This document shows positions 17,849-26,960 of a stretch of 64,000 nt of DNA, one piece after another. Below the pieces are notes generated by a model. That model saw nothing but the letters and a program-made list of their open reading frames with translations. It had not been told where the DNA came from and searched no databases. Made by a program: the position numbers and the translations under genes. Within the stretch, counting starts at the first letter, position 1; every line of letters begins with the position of its first letter. This DNA comes from Streptomyces sp. NBC_01445 (GTDB lineage Bacteria; Actinomycetota; Actinomycetes; Streptomycetales; Streptomycetaceae), in the NCBI RefSeq assembly GCF_035918235.1, contig NZ_CP109485.1, positions 3,906,001-3,970,000 on the forward strand, read 5' to 3'.

Positions 17849-19906
17849 TTGAGAACGTCCGACACCTCCCACAGATCCGCCTCCCGCAAGCGAGCGACCG
17901 CCTACGGCGCGCTCGCGGCAGCCACCGCCCTGCTCGCCGGCGCCGTCCAGGCGGGCGCCGCGGCCTCGGCGGACGTCCAGCCGGCCGCGGCGGCCGCAAA
18001 GGCCGTCGCGAAGGGCGCCGACCCCGGCGCCCTCCCCGTGAAGCTCTCCCCCGCCAAGCGCGCGGAGCTGCTGCGCGAAGCCAACTCCACCAAGGCGGAC
18101 ACCGCCAAGGACCTCGGCCTCGGCGCCAAGGAGAAGCTCGTCGTACGCGACGTCCTCCAGGACCGTGACGGCACGACGCACACCCGCTACGAGCGCACCT
18201 ACGACGGGCTGCCCGTCCTCGGCGGTGACCTGGTCGTCGACGCGGCCAAGTCGGGGAAGACCGAGGGCGTGACGCGCGCCGCGAAGTCGGCCCTCAAGGG
18301 CGTGGCCACCACCGCGGCGGTCAAGCCGGCCACGGCGGAGCGGCAGGCGGTCAAGGCCGCGGCGGCCGACGGATCGAAGAAGACCGAGGCGGACCGCGCG
18401 CCGCGCAAGGTCGTGTGGATGGCGCAGGGCAAGCCGACCCTCGCGTACGAGACCGTGGTCGGCGGTCTCCAGGACGACGGCACCCCGAACCAGCTGCACG
18501 TCGTCACGGACGCGGCGACCGGCAAGAAGCTGTACGAGTGGCAGGGCATCGAGAACGGCACGGGCAACACGCAGTACAGCGGCACCGTGACGCTCGGCAC
18601 GGCCCAGTCCGGATCGACGTACACGCTCAACGACACCGGGCGCGGCGGGCACAAGACGTACAACCTGAACCACGGCTCGTCCGGGACCGGGACGCTCTAC
18701 TCGGGCGCGGACGACGTGTGGGGCAACGGCAGCGCCTCGAACACCGAGACCGCGGCCGCGGACGCGCACTACGGCGCGGCGGAGACCTGGGACTACTACA
18801 AGAACGTGCAGGGCCGCACCGGCATCAACGGCGACGGCGTCGCCGCGTACTCGCGGGTGCACTACGGCAACGCGTACGTCAACGCGTTCTGGGACGACAG
18901 CTGCTTCTGCATGACGTACGGCGACGGCGAGGGCAACCTCAAGCCCCTCACCGCGATCGACGTGGCGGGCCACGAGATGACCCACGGCGTCACCGCCGCG
19001 ACGGCCGGTCTCAACTACAGCGGTGAGTCCGGCGGTCTGAACGAGGCCACGTCCGACATCTTCGGCACCGCGGTCGAGTTCTACGCCAACAACACCAAGG
19101 ACGTCGGTGACTACCTCATCGGCGAGAAGATCGACATCAACGGCGACGGCACCCCGCTGCGCTACCAGGACAAGCCCAGCAGGGACGGCACGTCCCCGGA
19201 CAACTGGTACTCCGGGCTCGGCAACCTCGACGTGCACTACTCGTCGGGTCCCGCCAACCACTTCTTCTACCTGCTCAGCGAGGGCAGCGGCGCCAAGGTC
19301 ATCAACGGCGTCAGCTACAACTCGCCGACAGCGGACGGTCTTCCGGTCACCGGCATAGGCCGCGCCAAGGCCGAGCTGATCTGGTTCAAGGCGCTCACCA
19401 CGAAGTTCACCTCGACCACGAACTACGCGGCCGCGCGCACCGGCACGCTCGCGGTCGCCGGTGAGCTCTACGGCACCACCAGCACCGAGTACAAGGCCGT
19501 GCAGGACGCCTGGGCCGGCATAGCCGTCGGCTCGCGCTCCGGTGGCGGCGGCGGTGGTACGTCGTTCGAGAACACGGCCGACGTCGCGATACCGGACGCC
19601 GGCGCCGCGGTCACCTCGTCGATCGCCGTGACCGGCCGTACGGGCAACGCGCCGAGCAACCTCTCGGTCGCCGTGGACATCGTGCACACCTGGCGCGGTG
19701 ACCTGGTCGTCGACCTGGTGGCCCCGGACGGATCCACGTACCGCCTGAAGAACTCCAGCGGCAGCGACTCGGCGGACAACGTCAACGCGACCTACACGGT
19801 CAACGCGTCCTCCGAGGTGGCCAACGGCACCTGGAAGCTGAAGGTCCAGGACGTGGCCGCGCAGGACACCGGCTACATCAACAGCTGGAAGCTCACCTTC
19901 CCGTAA
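17849..19906 (+). CDS. Secreted M4 (thermolysin-like) metalloprotease with P-domain
   Basis: A 685-residue secreted zinc protease. A signal peptide (hydrophobic ALAAATALLAGAVQAGAAASA) is followed by FTP/PepSY propeptide domains (about residues 60-225), the M4 catalytic domain, a Gly linker (SGGGGG) and a C-terminal proprotein-convertase-like P-domain (about 570-685). Zinc ligands are His375 and His379 of HEMTH with catalytic Glu376; the third ligand is Glu399 in GGLNEATSD. TTG 17849 is the start because AGAAGGAGT lies upstream and the signal peptide begins right after. The neighbouring protease is a close paralogue without the P-domain. Confidence 0.93.
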   Translation: MRTSDTSHRSASRKRATAYGALAAATALLAGAVQAGAAASADVQPAAAAAKAVAKGADPGALPVKLSPAKRAELLREANSTKADTAKDLGLGAKEKLVVRDVLQDRDGTTHTRYERTYDGLPVLGGDLVVDAAKSGKTEGVTRAAKSALKGVATTAAVKPATAERQAVKAAAADGSKKTEADRAPRKVVWMAQGKPTLAYETVVGGLQDDGTPNQLHVVTDAATGKKLYEWQGIENGTGNTQYSGTVTLGTAQSGSTYTLNDTGRGGHKTYNLNHGSSGTGTLYSGADDVWGNGSASNTETAAADAHYGAAETWDYYKNVQGRTGINGDGVAAYSRVHYGNAYVNAFWDDSCFCMTYGDGEGNLKPLTAIDVAGHEMTHGVTAATAGLNYSGESGGLNEATSDIFGTAVEFYANNTKDVGDYLIGEKIDINGDGTPLRYQDKPSRDGTSPDNWYSGLGNLDVHYSSGPANHFFYLLSEGSGAKVINGVSYNSPTADGLPVTGIGRAKAELIWFKALTTKFTSTTNYAAARTGTLAVAGELYGTTSTEYKAVQDAWAGIAVGSRSGGGGGGTSFENTADVAIPDAGAAVTSSIAVTGRTGNAPSNLSVAVDIVHTWRGDLVVDLVAPDGSTYRLKNSSGSDSADNVNATYTVNASSEVANGTWKLKVQDVAAQDTGYINSWKLTFP

Positions 19907-19961
19907 ACCGCACACAGAGGTAACCCAAGGCCGATCGCGAGCTGTTCGGCCCGCACGGTCT

Positions 19962-20006
19962 GGGCGCGTCGCCCCGGGTGAGTGAACTCCCCGGGACGGC
20001 GCGCCC
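19962..20006. terminator. Terminator between the two metalloprotease genes
   Basis: A 17-bp stem, GGGCGCGTCGCCCCGGG with CCCGGGACGGCGCGCCC, has one G-T pair and one mismatch around a 10-12 base loop. It lies 55 bp after the first protease stop, so the second protease gene is probably transcribed from its own promoter. Confidence 0.75.
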
Positions 20007-20054
20007 GTTCATGTTCCGTTCGCAATACGTACAAGAGACATCGCTCAACGGACG

Positions 20055-20086
20055 ATTTCCGGCCAACCTGCGATCACCTCCTGACA
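20055..20086 (+). promoter_or_regulatory. Conserved motif upstream of the second M4 protease gene
   Basis: ATTTCCGGCCAACCT, eight bases, then CTCCTGACA: the same bipartite motif as at 17589-17621. It ends 111 bp before the GTG start, whereas the first copy ends 227 bp before its start, so leader lengths differ while the control block is kept. Confidence 0.5.
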
Positions 20087-20197
20087 TGTACAAGCCTCAA
20101 CTGGCACGCTTCCCCCACGCACCACACGCAACACACAGCTAAGCACCACCCAGTTCAGCACCACACAGCTCTCTTACCCCACACACAAGGAGCTTGC

Positions 20198-21781
20198 GTG
20201 ACCCCCCACATATCGCGCTTCACCAAGAAGCGTTCGACTCTGGCCATCGCCACCGCCGTTGCCGCCGGAGCCCTGCTGACCGCCGGTATGACCACCGGCG
20301 CGTCCGCGCAGCCCGTGGCCGACGCGACGCCGGGCGCCGCGCCGATGAAGCTCTCGGGCGCCGCCCGCGCCGGCCTCCTCCAGGACGCCAACGCGAAGAA
20401 GGCCGAGACGGCCAAGGAGTTGAACCTCGACTCCAAGGAGAAGCTCGTCGTCCGCGACGTGGTCAAGGACCGCGACGGCACGACGCACACCCGCTACGAG
20501 CGCACCTACGACGGACTCCCGGTCCTCGGCGGCGACCTGGTCGTCCACGAGTCCAAGGCCGGCAAGTCCGAGGGCGTCACCCGCGCGACCTCGAAGAGAA
20601 TCGCCGTGTCGACGGCCTCCGCCTCCCTCAAGGCCGCCCCCGAGGGCGCCCGCAAGGTGGTCTGGGCGGCGTCGGGCACCCCGCGCCTCGCCTACGAGAA
20701 GGTCGTCACCGGCACGCAGAAGGACGGCACGCCGCGCAAGCTGCACGTCGTCACGGACGCCGCGACCGGCAAGAAGATCTTCGAGTGGGACGCGATCCAC
20801 ACCGGCGCCGGCGAGAGCCAGTACAGCGGCAGCGTGACGGTCGGCTCCACCAAGTCCGGCTCCTCGTACGCCCTCACGGACGCGGAGCGCGGCGGCCACA
20901 GCACGTACGACCTCAAGCACGGGTCGTCCGGCAAGGGCACGCTGTTCACCGACGCGGACGACAAGTGGGGCGACGGCACCACCAACGACGCGGCCACGGC
21001 CGCGGTCGACGCCGCCTACGGCGCCCAGGTGACGTGGGACTACTACAAGGACGTCCAGGGCCGCAGCGGCATCAACGGCGACGGCAAGGGCGCGTACTCG
21101 CGGGTCCACTACGGCAACGCGTACGTCAACGCGTTCTGGGACGACAGCTGCTTCTGCATGACGTACGGCGACGGCGAGGGCGACAAGAAGCCCCTGACGT
21201 CGATCGACGTGGCGGGCCACGAGATGTCGCACGGCGTCACGGCGGCGACCGCGGGCCTCATCTACAGCGGTGAGTCCGGCGGTCTGAACGAGGCCACGTC
21301 CGACATCTTCGGCACCGCGGTCGAGTTCCACGCGAACAACCCCAAGGACGTCGGCGACTACCTCATCGGCGAGAAGATCGACATCAACGGCGACGGCTCC
21401 CCGCTGCGCTACATGGACAAGCCGAGCAAGGACGGCGCGTCCCTCGACAACTGGAAGGCCGGCGCGGGCAACGTCGACGTCCACTACTCGTCGGGCATCG
21501 CCAACCACTTCTTCTACCTGCTGTCGGAGGGCAGCGGGAAGAAGGAGATCAACGGGGTCTCGTACGACTCCCCGACCGCGGACGGCCAGCCGGCCGCGGG
21601 CATCGGCCGCGACAAGGCCGAGAAGATCTGGTTCAAGGCCCTGACGTCGTACTTCACGACGAACACGGACTACGCCAACGCGCGCAAGGGCACGCTGAGC
21701 GCGGCGTCCGACCTGTACGGCGCCGACTCGGCGGAGTACAAGGCGGTCGACCGGGCGTGGGCCGCGGTCAACGTCAAGTGA
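20198..21781 (+). CDS. Secreted M4 metalloprotease, tandem paralogue
   Basis: A 527-residue secreted zinc protease with signal peptide (VAAGALLTAGMTTGASA), FTP/PepSY propeptide and M4 catalytic domain. Zinc ligands His341 and His345 (HEMSH), Glu365, and catalytic Glu342 are intact. It lacks the P-domain of its upstream paralogue and is otherwise strongly similar, for example the identical segment VNAFWDDSCFCMTYGDGEG in both, so the pair is a tandem duplication. GTG 20198 follows CAAGGAG. Its own promoter motif and the terminator upstream argue for separate transcription. Confidence 0.93.
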   Translation: MTPHISRFTKKRSTLAIATAVAAGALLTAGMTTGASAQPVADATPGAAPMKLSGAARAGLLQDANAKKAETAKELNLDSKEKLVVRDVVKDRDGTTHTRYERTYDGLPVLGGDLVVHESKAGKSEGVTRATSKRIAVSTASASLKAAPEGARKVVWAASGTPRLAYEKVVTGTQKDGTPRKLHVVTDAATGKKIFEWDAIHTGAGESQYSGSVTVGSTKSGSSYALTDAERGGHSTYDLKHGSSGKGTLFTDADDKWGDGTTNDAATAAVDAAYGAQVTWDYYKDVQGRSGINGDGKGAYSRVHYGNAYVNAFWDDSCFCMTYGDGEGDKKPLTSIDVAGHEMSHGVTAATAGLIYSGESGGLNEATSDIFGTAVEFHANNPKDVGDYLIGEKIDINGDGSPLRYMDKPSKDGASLDNWKAGAGNVDVHYSSGIANHFFYLLSEGSGKKEINGVSYDSPTADGQPAAGIGRDKAEKIWFKALTSYFTTNTDYANARKGTLSAASDLYGADSAEYKAVDRAWAAVNVK

Positions 21782-21802
21782 CGTAGGACGCAGGCGAGTC
21801 GG

Positions 21803-21828
21803 GGGGCGGCACTGCGGGGTGCCGCCCC
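21803..21828. terminator. Terminator between the protease and GNAT genes
   Basis: Perfect 10-bp arms GGGGCGGCAC and GTGCCGCCCC with a TGCGGG loop, followed by TT on the plus strand. It sits in the 55-bp gap between convergent genes. Confidence 0.8.
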
Positions 21829-21836
21829 TTCGCGCG

Positions 21837-22358
21837 TCAGGCCTCGTACTCCGTGAGGTCGATTTCGTGCACCTGGAGCGCGAAGCCGTGCTTCGGGTGC
21901 GCGAACTCGCGTCCCTCCGTCATGCCCAGCTTGCGGGCGACGTTCTCCGAGCCCGTGTCGCCGGGGCGGATCAGGGCGACGACCCGGTCGACGCCGCGGT
22001 CCTGGAGGGCGAACTCCAGGGTGGCCTGGGCGGCCTCGGAGGCGTAGCCCTGGCCCCAGAACTGGTGGCCGAGCCACCAGTTGATCTCGATGCCGGGCTG
22101 GAGCTCGGACACCGAGAGGCCGACGACACCGGCCAGCTCGCCGGAGGCGAGGAGCTCGACGGCGAACGGGCCGAAGCCCTCCTCGTCCCACTCCTCCTCC
22201 CAGCGCTCGATGTCCTCGGCCGTCCGCTCCAGGTCGCGCGGGCCGCCGTCACCGACCCGGCGCATGACGTCCGGGTCCGCCTGGATCTCGGAGAGGGGCA
22301 CGAGGTCGTCGTCGGACCAGCGGCGGAGCAGGAGGCGGGGCGTCTGGATCTCGGTCAT
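21837..22358 (-). CDS. GNAT-family acetyltransferase (RimJ/RimL-like)
   Basis: A 173-residue single-domain acetyltransferase of the Acetyltransf_3 group. It begins with MTEIQTPRLLLRRW, as RimJ-like proteins do. The acetyl-CoA motif is HQFWGQGYASEAAQATLEFA and the C-terminal motif is GSENVARKLGMTEGREF. It probably acetylates a protein N-terminus or small amine; the substrate is unknown. ATG 22358 was chosen because the family motif starts there; a longer frame reaches 22397 without a ribosome binding site. Confidence 0.88.
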   Translation of the reverse strand: MTEIQTPRLLLRRWSDDDLVPLSEIQADPDVMRRVGDGGPRDLERTAEDIERWEEEWDEEGFGPFAVELLASGELAGVVGLSVSELQPGIEINWWLGHQFWGQGYASEAAQATLEFALQDRGVDRVVALIRPGDTGSENVARKLGMTEGREFAHPKHGFALQVHEIDLTEYEA

Positions 22359-22427
22359 GGGTCCATCTTCGCCGAGACCCGCGACGCCGCCGACCATCCG
22401 GCCGTCCTCAGCACATCCTCGGCGCCC

Positions 22428-22448
22428 TCAGCGCCCTCAGCGCCCTCA
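22428..22448 (-). repeat. 9-bp tandem repeat giving three in-frame stops after glgP
   Basis: Read on the minus strand, TGAGGGCGC is repeated three times starting at the glgP stop, so TGA codons fall at 22448, 22439 and 22430 in the same frame. Read-through of the first stop would add only two residues before the next. Confidence 0.7.
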
Positions 22449-25064
22449 GCGCAAGAGCACCCCCGCCGCCTCCGCGGCCGTCTCCGAGGGGACGCTCACC
22501 AGTCCCGTCTCCGCCGGCGAGGCGAGCAGCCGGTGGGCGGGCAGGATGCGGACCGTGTAGCCGTAGGGGCCCGTACGGTCGAGGGACAGCGGGCCCTCGT
22601 ACGCCCAGCGGCCGTCCAGGTCCGGGCCGCCGGCCGGCTTGAGGGCCACCGTCGTCGCGTCGGTGATGCGGTCGTCGGAGCCGACGCGGCCGGCCACCGC
22701 CTGGACCTCGACGTCCTCGGGGCCGAGTTCGTCGAGCGCCACACGCACGCGCAGCACCAGCGTCGCGCCGAGCTCGGCCGTGGCCATGGACGCCTCCACA
22801 TGGTCGACGGCAACCCGGGGCCAGGACGCGCGGACCCGGGACTTCCACCGGGCGAGCTCGCGCGCCGCGTCGGGGGTGAGGGCGCGGCCCGAGCGGGCCG
22901 CTGGGGCGTACAGCTTCTCGACGTACTCGCGGACCATGCGCCCGGCGAGGACCTTCGGGCCCAGGTGGGTGAGGGTGCGGCGGACCATCTCGATCCAGCG
23001 GTCGGGCAGCCCTTCGGGTCCGCGCTCGTAGAAGCGGGGGGCGACCCTGCGCTCGACGAGGTCGTAGAGGGCCGCGGCCTCCAGGTCGTCGCGCCGCTGC
23101 TCGTCGGTCGCCGTGCCGTCCGCGGTGGGGATCGCCCAGCCGAAGTCGGGCGAGAACCACTCGTCCCACCAGCCGTCAAGGACGGAGAGGTTGAGACAGC
23201 CGTTCAGGGCGGCCTTCATACCGGACGTCCCGCAGGCCTCCAGGGGGCGCAGCGGGTTGTTGAGCCAGATGTCGCAGCCCGGGTAGAGCTTCTGCGCCAT
23301 GGCCATGCCGTAGTCCGGCAGGAACACGATGCGATGGCGCACGCGCGGGTCGTCGGTGAAGCGCACCAGCTCCTGCACTAGGCGCTTGCCGCCGTCGTCC
23401 GCCGGGTGTGCCTTGCCCGCCACGACGATCTGGACGGGTCGGTCCGGGTCGAGGAGGAGGCGCATCAGGCGGTCCGGGTCGCGCAGCATCAGGGTGAGCC
23501 GCTTGTAGGAGGGGACGCGGCGGGCGAAGCCGATGGTGAGGATGTCGGGGTCGAGCACCCCGTCGATCCAGCCCAGTTCCGCCGCGCCCGCGCCGCGCTG
23601 CCGCCAGGACGCGGCGAGGCGTTCGCGGACCTCGTCCACCAGGCGACCGCGCAGCTCGCGGCGCAGCTCCCAGATGTCCCGGTCGGCGATGTCGGCGACG
23701 GCGTCCCAGCGGTCGGATCCTCCGGCAGCGAGCGCGTCCAGGGTGCGCTGCTCGCCGATGTGGCGGGCGCCGAGCCGCAGGACCTCGGGAGCCACCCAGG
23801 TCGGGGCGTGCACGCCGTTCGTGACGGAGGTGATGGGGACCTCCTCCGGGTCGAAGCCAGGCCACAGGCCCGAGAACATCTCGCGGCTGACCCTGCCGTG
23901 CAGGGTGGAGACGCCGTTGGCACGCTGGGCGAGGCGCAGGCCCATCACGGCCATGTTGAAGACGTTCGGGTTGCCTCCCGCGTACGTCTCCATGCCGAGG
24001 CCGAGGATGCGTGCGGCGTCGATGCCGGGGAGTTCGGCGCCGGGGCCGAAGTGGCGGGCGACGAGTTCCCGGTCGAAGCGGTCGATGCCCGCGGGGACGG
24101 GGGTGTGCGTGGTGAAGACGGTCCCTGCGCGTACGGCTTCGATGGCGGCGTCGAAGTCCACCCCGAGTCCGGCGAGCTCGTGGATCCGCTCGACCCCGAG
24201 GAAGCCGGCGTGCCCCTCGTTCGTGTGGAACACCTCGGGCTCGGGATGGCCGGTGAGGCGGCAGTACGCGCGCACGGCCCGCACCCCGCCGATGCCGAGC
24301 AGCATCTCCTGGAGGAGCCGGTGCTCGCTGCCGCCGCCGTAGAGCCGGTCGGTGACGTTGCGTTCGCCGGGGCCGTTCTCCTCGACGTCCGAGTCGAGCA
24401 GCAGGAGCGGCACGCGGCCGACCTGCGCCTGCCAGACGCGGGCGAGCAGCCGACCGCCGCCGGGCAGGGCGAGCGCGACACGGCAGTCGGTGCCGTCGGG
24501 TTCGCGGAGCGGGGTCAGCGGCAGTTCGTGCGGGTCGAGGACGGGATAGTGCTCCTGCTGCCAGCCGTCCCTGGACAGGGACTGCCGGAAGTAGCCGTGC
24601 CGGTAGAGGAGTCCTACGCCGATCAGCGGCACCCCGAGGTCGCTGGCCGCCTTGAGGTGGTCGCCGGCGAGGATGCCGAGGCCGCCCGAGTACTGCGGCA
24701 GGGCGGCGGTGATGCCGAACTCGGGCGAGAAGTATCCGATGGCGGCGGGCAGACCGCCGCTCCGCATCTGCGTCTGGTACCAGCGGTCGCCCTCCACATA
24801 GGACCTGAGGTCGTCTGCGGCCTCGCCGAGCAGGCGCAGGAATCCCTCGTCGGCCGCGAGTTCGGCGAGCCGCGCGTGCGGCACGGCGCCGAGCAGTCTC
24901 ACCGGGTCCCCGTCGGACGCGGCCCAGCGCCCGGGGTCCACGGCCTGGAAGAGGTCGCGCGTCCCGGCGTGCCAGGACCAGCGCAGGTTGCGGGCCAGCT
25001 CGTGGAGGGGGGCGAGGGGCTCGGGCAGGACGGGACGGACGGTGAATCGACGGATGGCCTTCAC
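22446..25064 (-). CDS. glgP: Glycogen (alpha-glucan) phosphorylase GlgP
   Basis: An 872-residue GT35 phosphorylase that releases glucose 1-phosphate from alpha-1,4-glucan chains. It is the actinobacterial form: an N-terminal DUF3417-type extension (LAPLHELARNLRWSWH), the catalytic core with SPEFGI and GGLGILAGDHLKAASDLG, and the pyridoxal-phosphate lysine in GTSGMKAALNG (Lys617). GTG 25064 has a clear ribosome binding site (GAGGTGAG). It is divergent from a secreted subtilase gene and 2 kb from the glgE operon; with GlgX it would recycle the polymer made by GlgE and GlgB. The stop is followed in frame by two more TGA codons in a 9-bp repeat. Confidence 0.94.
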   Translation of the reverse strand: MKAIRRFTVRPVLPEPLAPLHELARNLRWSWHAGTRDLFQAVDPGRWAASDGDPVRLLGAVPHARLAELAADEGFLRLLGEAADDLRSYVEGDRWYQTQMRSGGLPAAIGYFSPEFGITAALPQYSGGLGILAGDHLKAASDLGVPLIGVGLLYRHGYFRQSLSRDGWQQEHYPVLDPHELPLTPLREPDGTDCRVALALPGGGRLLARVWQAQVGRVPLLLLDSDVEENGPGERNVTDRLYGGGSEHRLLQEMLLGIGGVRAVRAYCRLTGHPEPEVFHTNEGHAGFLGVERIHELAGLGVDFDAAIEAVRAGTVFTTHTPVPAGIDRFDRELVARHFGPGAELPGIDAARILGLGMETYAGGNPNVFNMAVMGLRLAQRANGVSTLHGRVSREMFSGLWPGFDPEEVPITSVTNGVHAPTWVAPEVLRLGARHIGEQRTLDALAAGGSDRWDAVADIADRDIWELRRELRGRLVDEVRERLAASWRQRGAGAAELGWIDGVLDPDILTIGFARRVPSYKRLTLMLRDPDRLMRLLLDPDRPVQIVVAGKAHPADDGGKRLVQELVRFTDDPRVRHRIVFLPDYGMAMAQKLYPGCDIWLNNPLRPLEACGTSGMKAALNGCLNLSVLDGWWDEWFSPDFGWAIPTADGTATDEQRRDDLEAAALYDLVERRVAPRFYERGPEGLPDRWIEMVRRTLTHLGPKVLAGRMVREYVEKLYAPAARSGRALTPDAARELARWKSRVRASWPRVAVDHVEASMATAELGATLVLRVRVALDELGPEDVEVQAVAGRVGSDDRITDATTVALKPAGGPDLDGRWAYEGPLSLDRTGPYGYTVRILPAHRLLASPAETGLVSVPSETAAEAAGVLLR

Positions 25065-25560
25065 GTTCTCACCTCTGTAGGGGGACGCGGCGGGCATACG
25101 CGCACACGTGCGAGGAGGACGCGCTCCGTCGCGCGGCCCCCGGCTGTCACCTCCGACGGTACGGCCACCGGGCTCCGGCTACCACGGCGCACGGGGTCGC
25201 GTCGGCACCTGTTTGACGGGCATCTCGCCGCACCGCGGGGGTCCTTGCCGAGGAACCGGCCGGTGCGCCGGTCGTACGCCATGAGGATGACGCGGTACGT
25301 CGCGCCGCTCCGGGCCGCGCCGCGCCGCGCCGCCGCCCGCGTACCGGCCGGAGGAAGTCCGGTCTTCGCCGCACCCTTCGGCGTATCCGCCGCCGGTCGC
25401 CCACGGGCGATATGGCCGATTCCGCCCCCTCATGCGGTCTTGTAGGGCCTGACAGCGCACGAGAGGCTGCCAAGCGGTGTGCACGGATCCCGGCCGTCAG
25501 GACCGGCGGCCGTGCAACTCCGGTCCTCGCGCGCCGAGTCGAGGGAGGGGAACTCACGAC
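25065..25560. other. Divergent intergenic region glgP / subtilase
   Basis: Nearly 500 bp with no gene I can support; short minus-strand frames here have no family resemblance. It includes a low-complexity GCCGC run (about 25311-25340). TGGCCGATTC at 25413-25422 matches 9 of 10 positions of the remembered AdpA consensus. The ribosome binding sites of both flanking genes lie at its ends. Confidence 0.4.
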
Positions 25561-26766
25561 ATGACACTGACGCGCAGAACGCGTCTGCGCCGGGCGGGCG
25601 CGCTCACGGCCGTGACCACGGCGGCGGTGCTCTCGGCCGTCACGCTGCCCGCGCATGCCGCGCCCCCGCTGGGGCGCATACTCGGCGCCGGTGAGCCCGG
25701 CTCCGTCACGGGCAGCTACATCGTGACGCTCAAGGGGGGAACGAAGGCACCGTCCGACACGGGCAAGGGTCTCGCCGAGAAGTACGGGGCGAAAATACGC
25801 CACACCTACAGCACGGCGCTGAACGGGTATGCGGTGCGCGCGGGCGAGACGCAGGCCAGAAGGCTCGCGGCCGATCCGTCGGTCGCCGCGGTCGTCCAGG
25901 ACTCACGGGTCTCGCTCGACCACACCCGGAAGAACCCGCCGTCCTGGGGGCTGGACCGCATCGACCAGGGCGATCTGCCGCTCGACAAGTCCTACACGTG
26001 GCCCGAGTCGGCGGGCTCGGGCGTGACGGCGTACGTCATCGACACCGGCATCCGGATCTCGCACCGGGACTTCGGCGGCCGGGCGCACTACGGCTGGGAC
26101 TTCGTCGACGGCGACGCCACCGCCCAGGACGGCAACGGCCACGGCACGCATGTGGCCGCAACCGTCGCCGGCACGGGCTACGGCGTCGCGAAGAAGGCCG
26201 ACGTGGTCGCGGTCCGCGTGCTCGACGACGCGGGCTCCGGGACGACCGCCCAGGTCATCGCGGGCATCGACTGGGTGACGAAGAACGCGCGCAAACCGGC
26301 CGTCGCCAACCTGAGCCTCGGCGGCGCCGCCAACGCCCAGCTGGACGCGGCGGTGCGGGGCTCCATCGCCTCCGGTGTCACGTACACGGTCGCGGCCGGC
26401 AACGACGGCCTCCCGGCGAGCCTGTACTCGCCGGCCCGCGTGAAGGAGGCCATCACGGTCGGCGCGACCGACCGCACGGACCGGCGCGCCGGCTTCTCGA
26501 ACTGGGGCAGCCGGCTCGACCTGTTCGCCCCCGGCGTCGACATCACCTCCGCGGGGTACGCGAGCGACAAGGGGAAGGCGACCTTCTCCGGTACGTCGAT
26601 GGCGTCGCCGCACGTGGCGGGCGCCGCCGCGCTGTACCTGGCCGACCACGCCTCGGCCACCCCGGCCGAGGTGAGCCGGGCGCTGACGGGGCGCGCGGCG
26701 ACGGGCCGGATCACGGACCCGCTGCCCGGCTCGCCGAACAAGCTGCTCCAGGTCAACCACCCGTAG
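25561..26766 (+). CDS. Secreted subtilisin-like serine protease (S8, proteinase K type)
   Basis: A 401-residue secreted protease with signal peptide (AVLSAVTLPAHA), inhibitor I9 propeptide (about residues 45-115, starting SYIVTLKGG) and S8 domain. The triad is Asp161 (VIDTGIR), His194 (GNGHGTHVAA) and Ser346 (FSGTSMASPHVAG), all present. Length and motif spacing fit the proteinase K/aqualysin subfamily. ATG 25561 follows GGGAGGGGAA. It is the third secreted protease within 9 kb and is followed by a strong terminator, so it is transcribed alone. Confidence 0.94.
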   Translation: MTLTRRTRLRRAGALTAVTTAAVLSAVTLPAHAAPPLGRILGAGEPGSVTGSYIVTLKGGTKAPSDTGKGLAEKYGAKIRHTYSTALNGYAVRAGETQARRLAADPSVAAVVQDSRVSLDHTRKNPPSWGLDRIDQGDLPLDKSYTWPESAGSGVTAYVIDTGIRISHRDFGGRAHYGWDFVDGDATAQDGNGHGTHVAATVAGTGYGVAKKADVVAVRVLDDAGSGTTAQVIAGIDWVTKNARKPAVANLSLGGAANAQLDAAVRGSIASGVTYTVAAGNDGLPASLYSPARVKEAITVGATDRTDRRAGFSNWGSRLDLFAPGVDITSAGYASDKGKATFSGTSMASPHVAGAAALYLADHASATPAEVSRALTGRAATGRITDPLPGSPNKLLQVNHP

Positions 26767-26784
26767 ACGAAAGGTGAGTTCATG

Positions 26785-26816
26785 GTCCGGTCCCGTCGTT
26801 CGCGGCGGGACCGGAC
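26785..26816 (+). terminator. Terminator after the subtilase gene
   Basis: A 14-bp stem GTCCGGTCCCGTCG / CGGCGGGACCGGAC (one T-G pair) closes on a TTCG tetraloop and is followed by TTGT. This is a stable intrinsic terminator. Confidence 0.85.
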
Positions 26817-26960
26817 TTGTCTGTGTGCTTACGCGCGAGTAGTTAACAAAGCACCGGATTGCCCGCCCTGCGACCGTGGAAGGCTCCCCCGGTACACACT
26901 GCGCGACCCTCTTCATCACCCCCGTTTCCGCAAGCCGAACCCCCGCGGTCAGGAGCGGTC

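Noticed and set aside
25065..25560. Small minus-strand genes in the glgP/subtilase gap
   Set aside because: Frames of 70-220 residues have no ribosome binding site, no domain and shadow-like composition.
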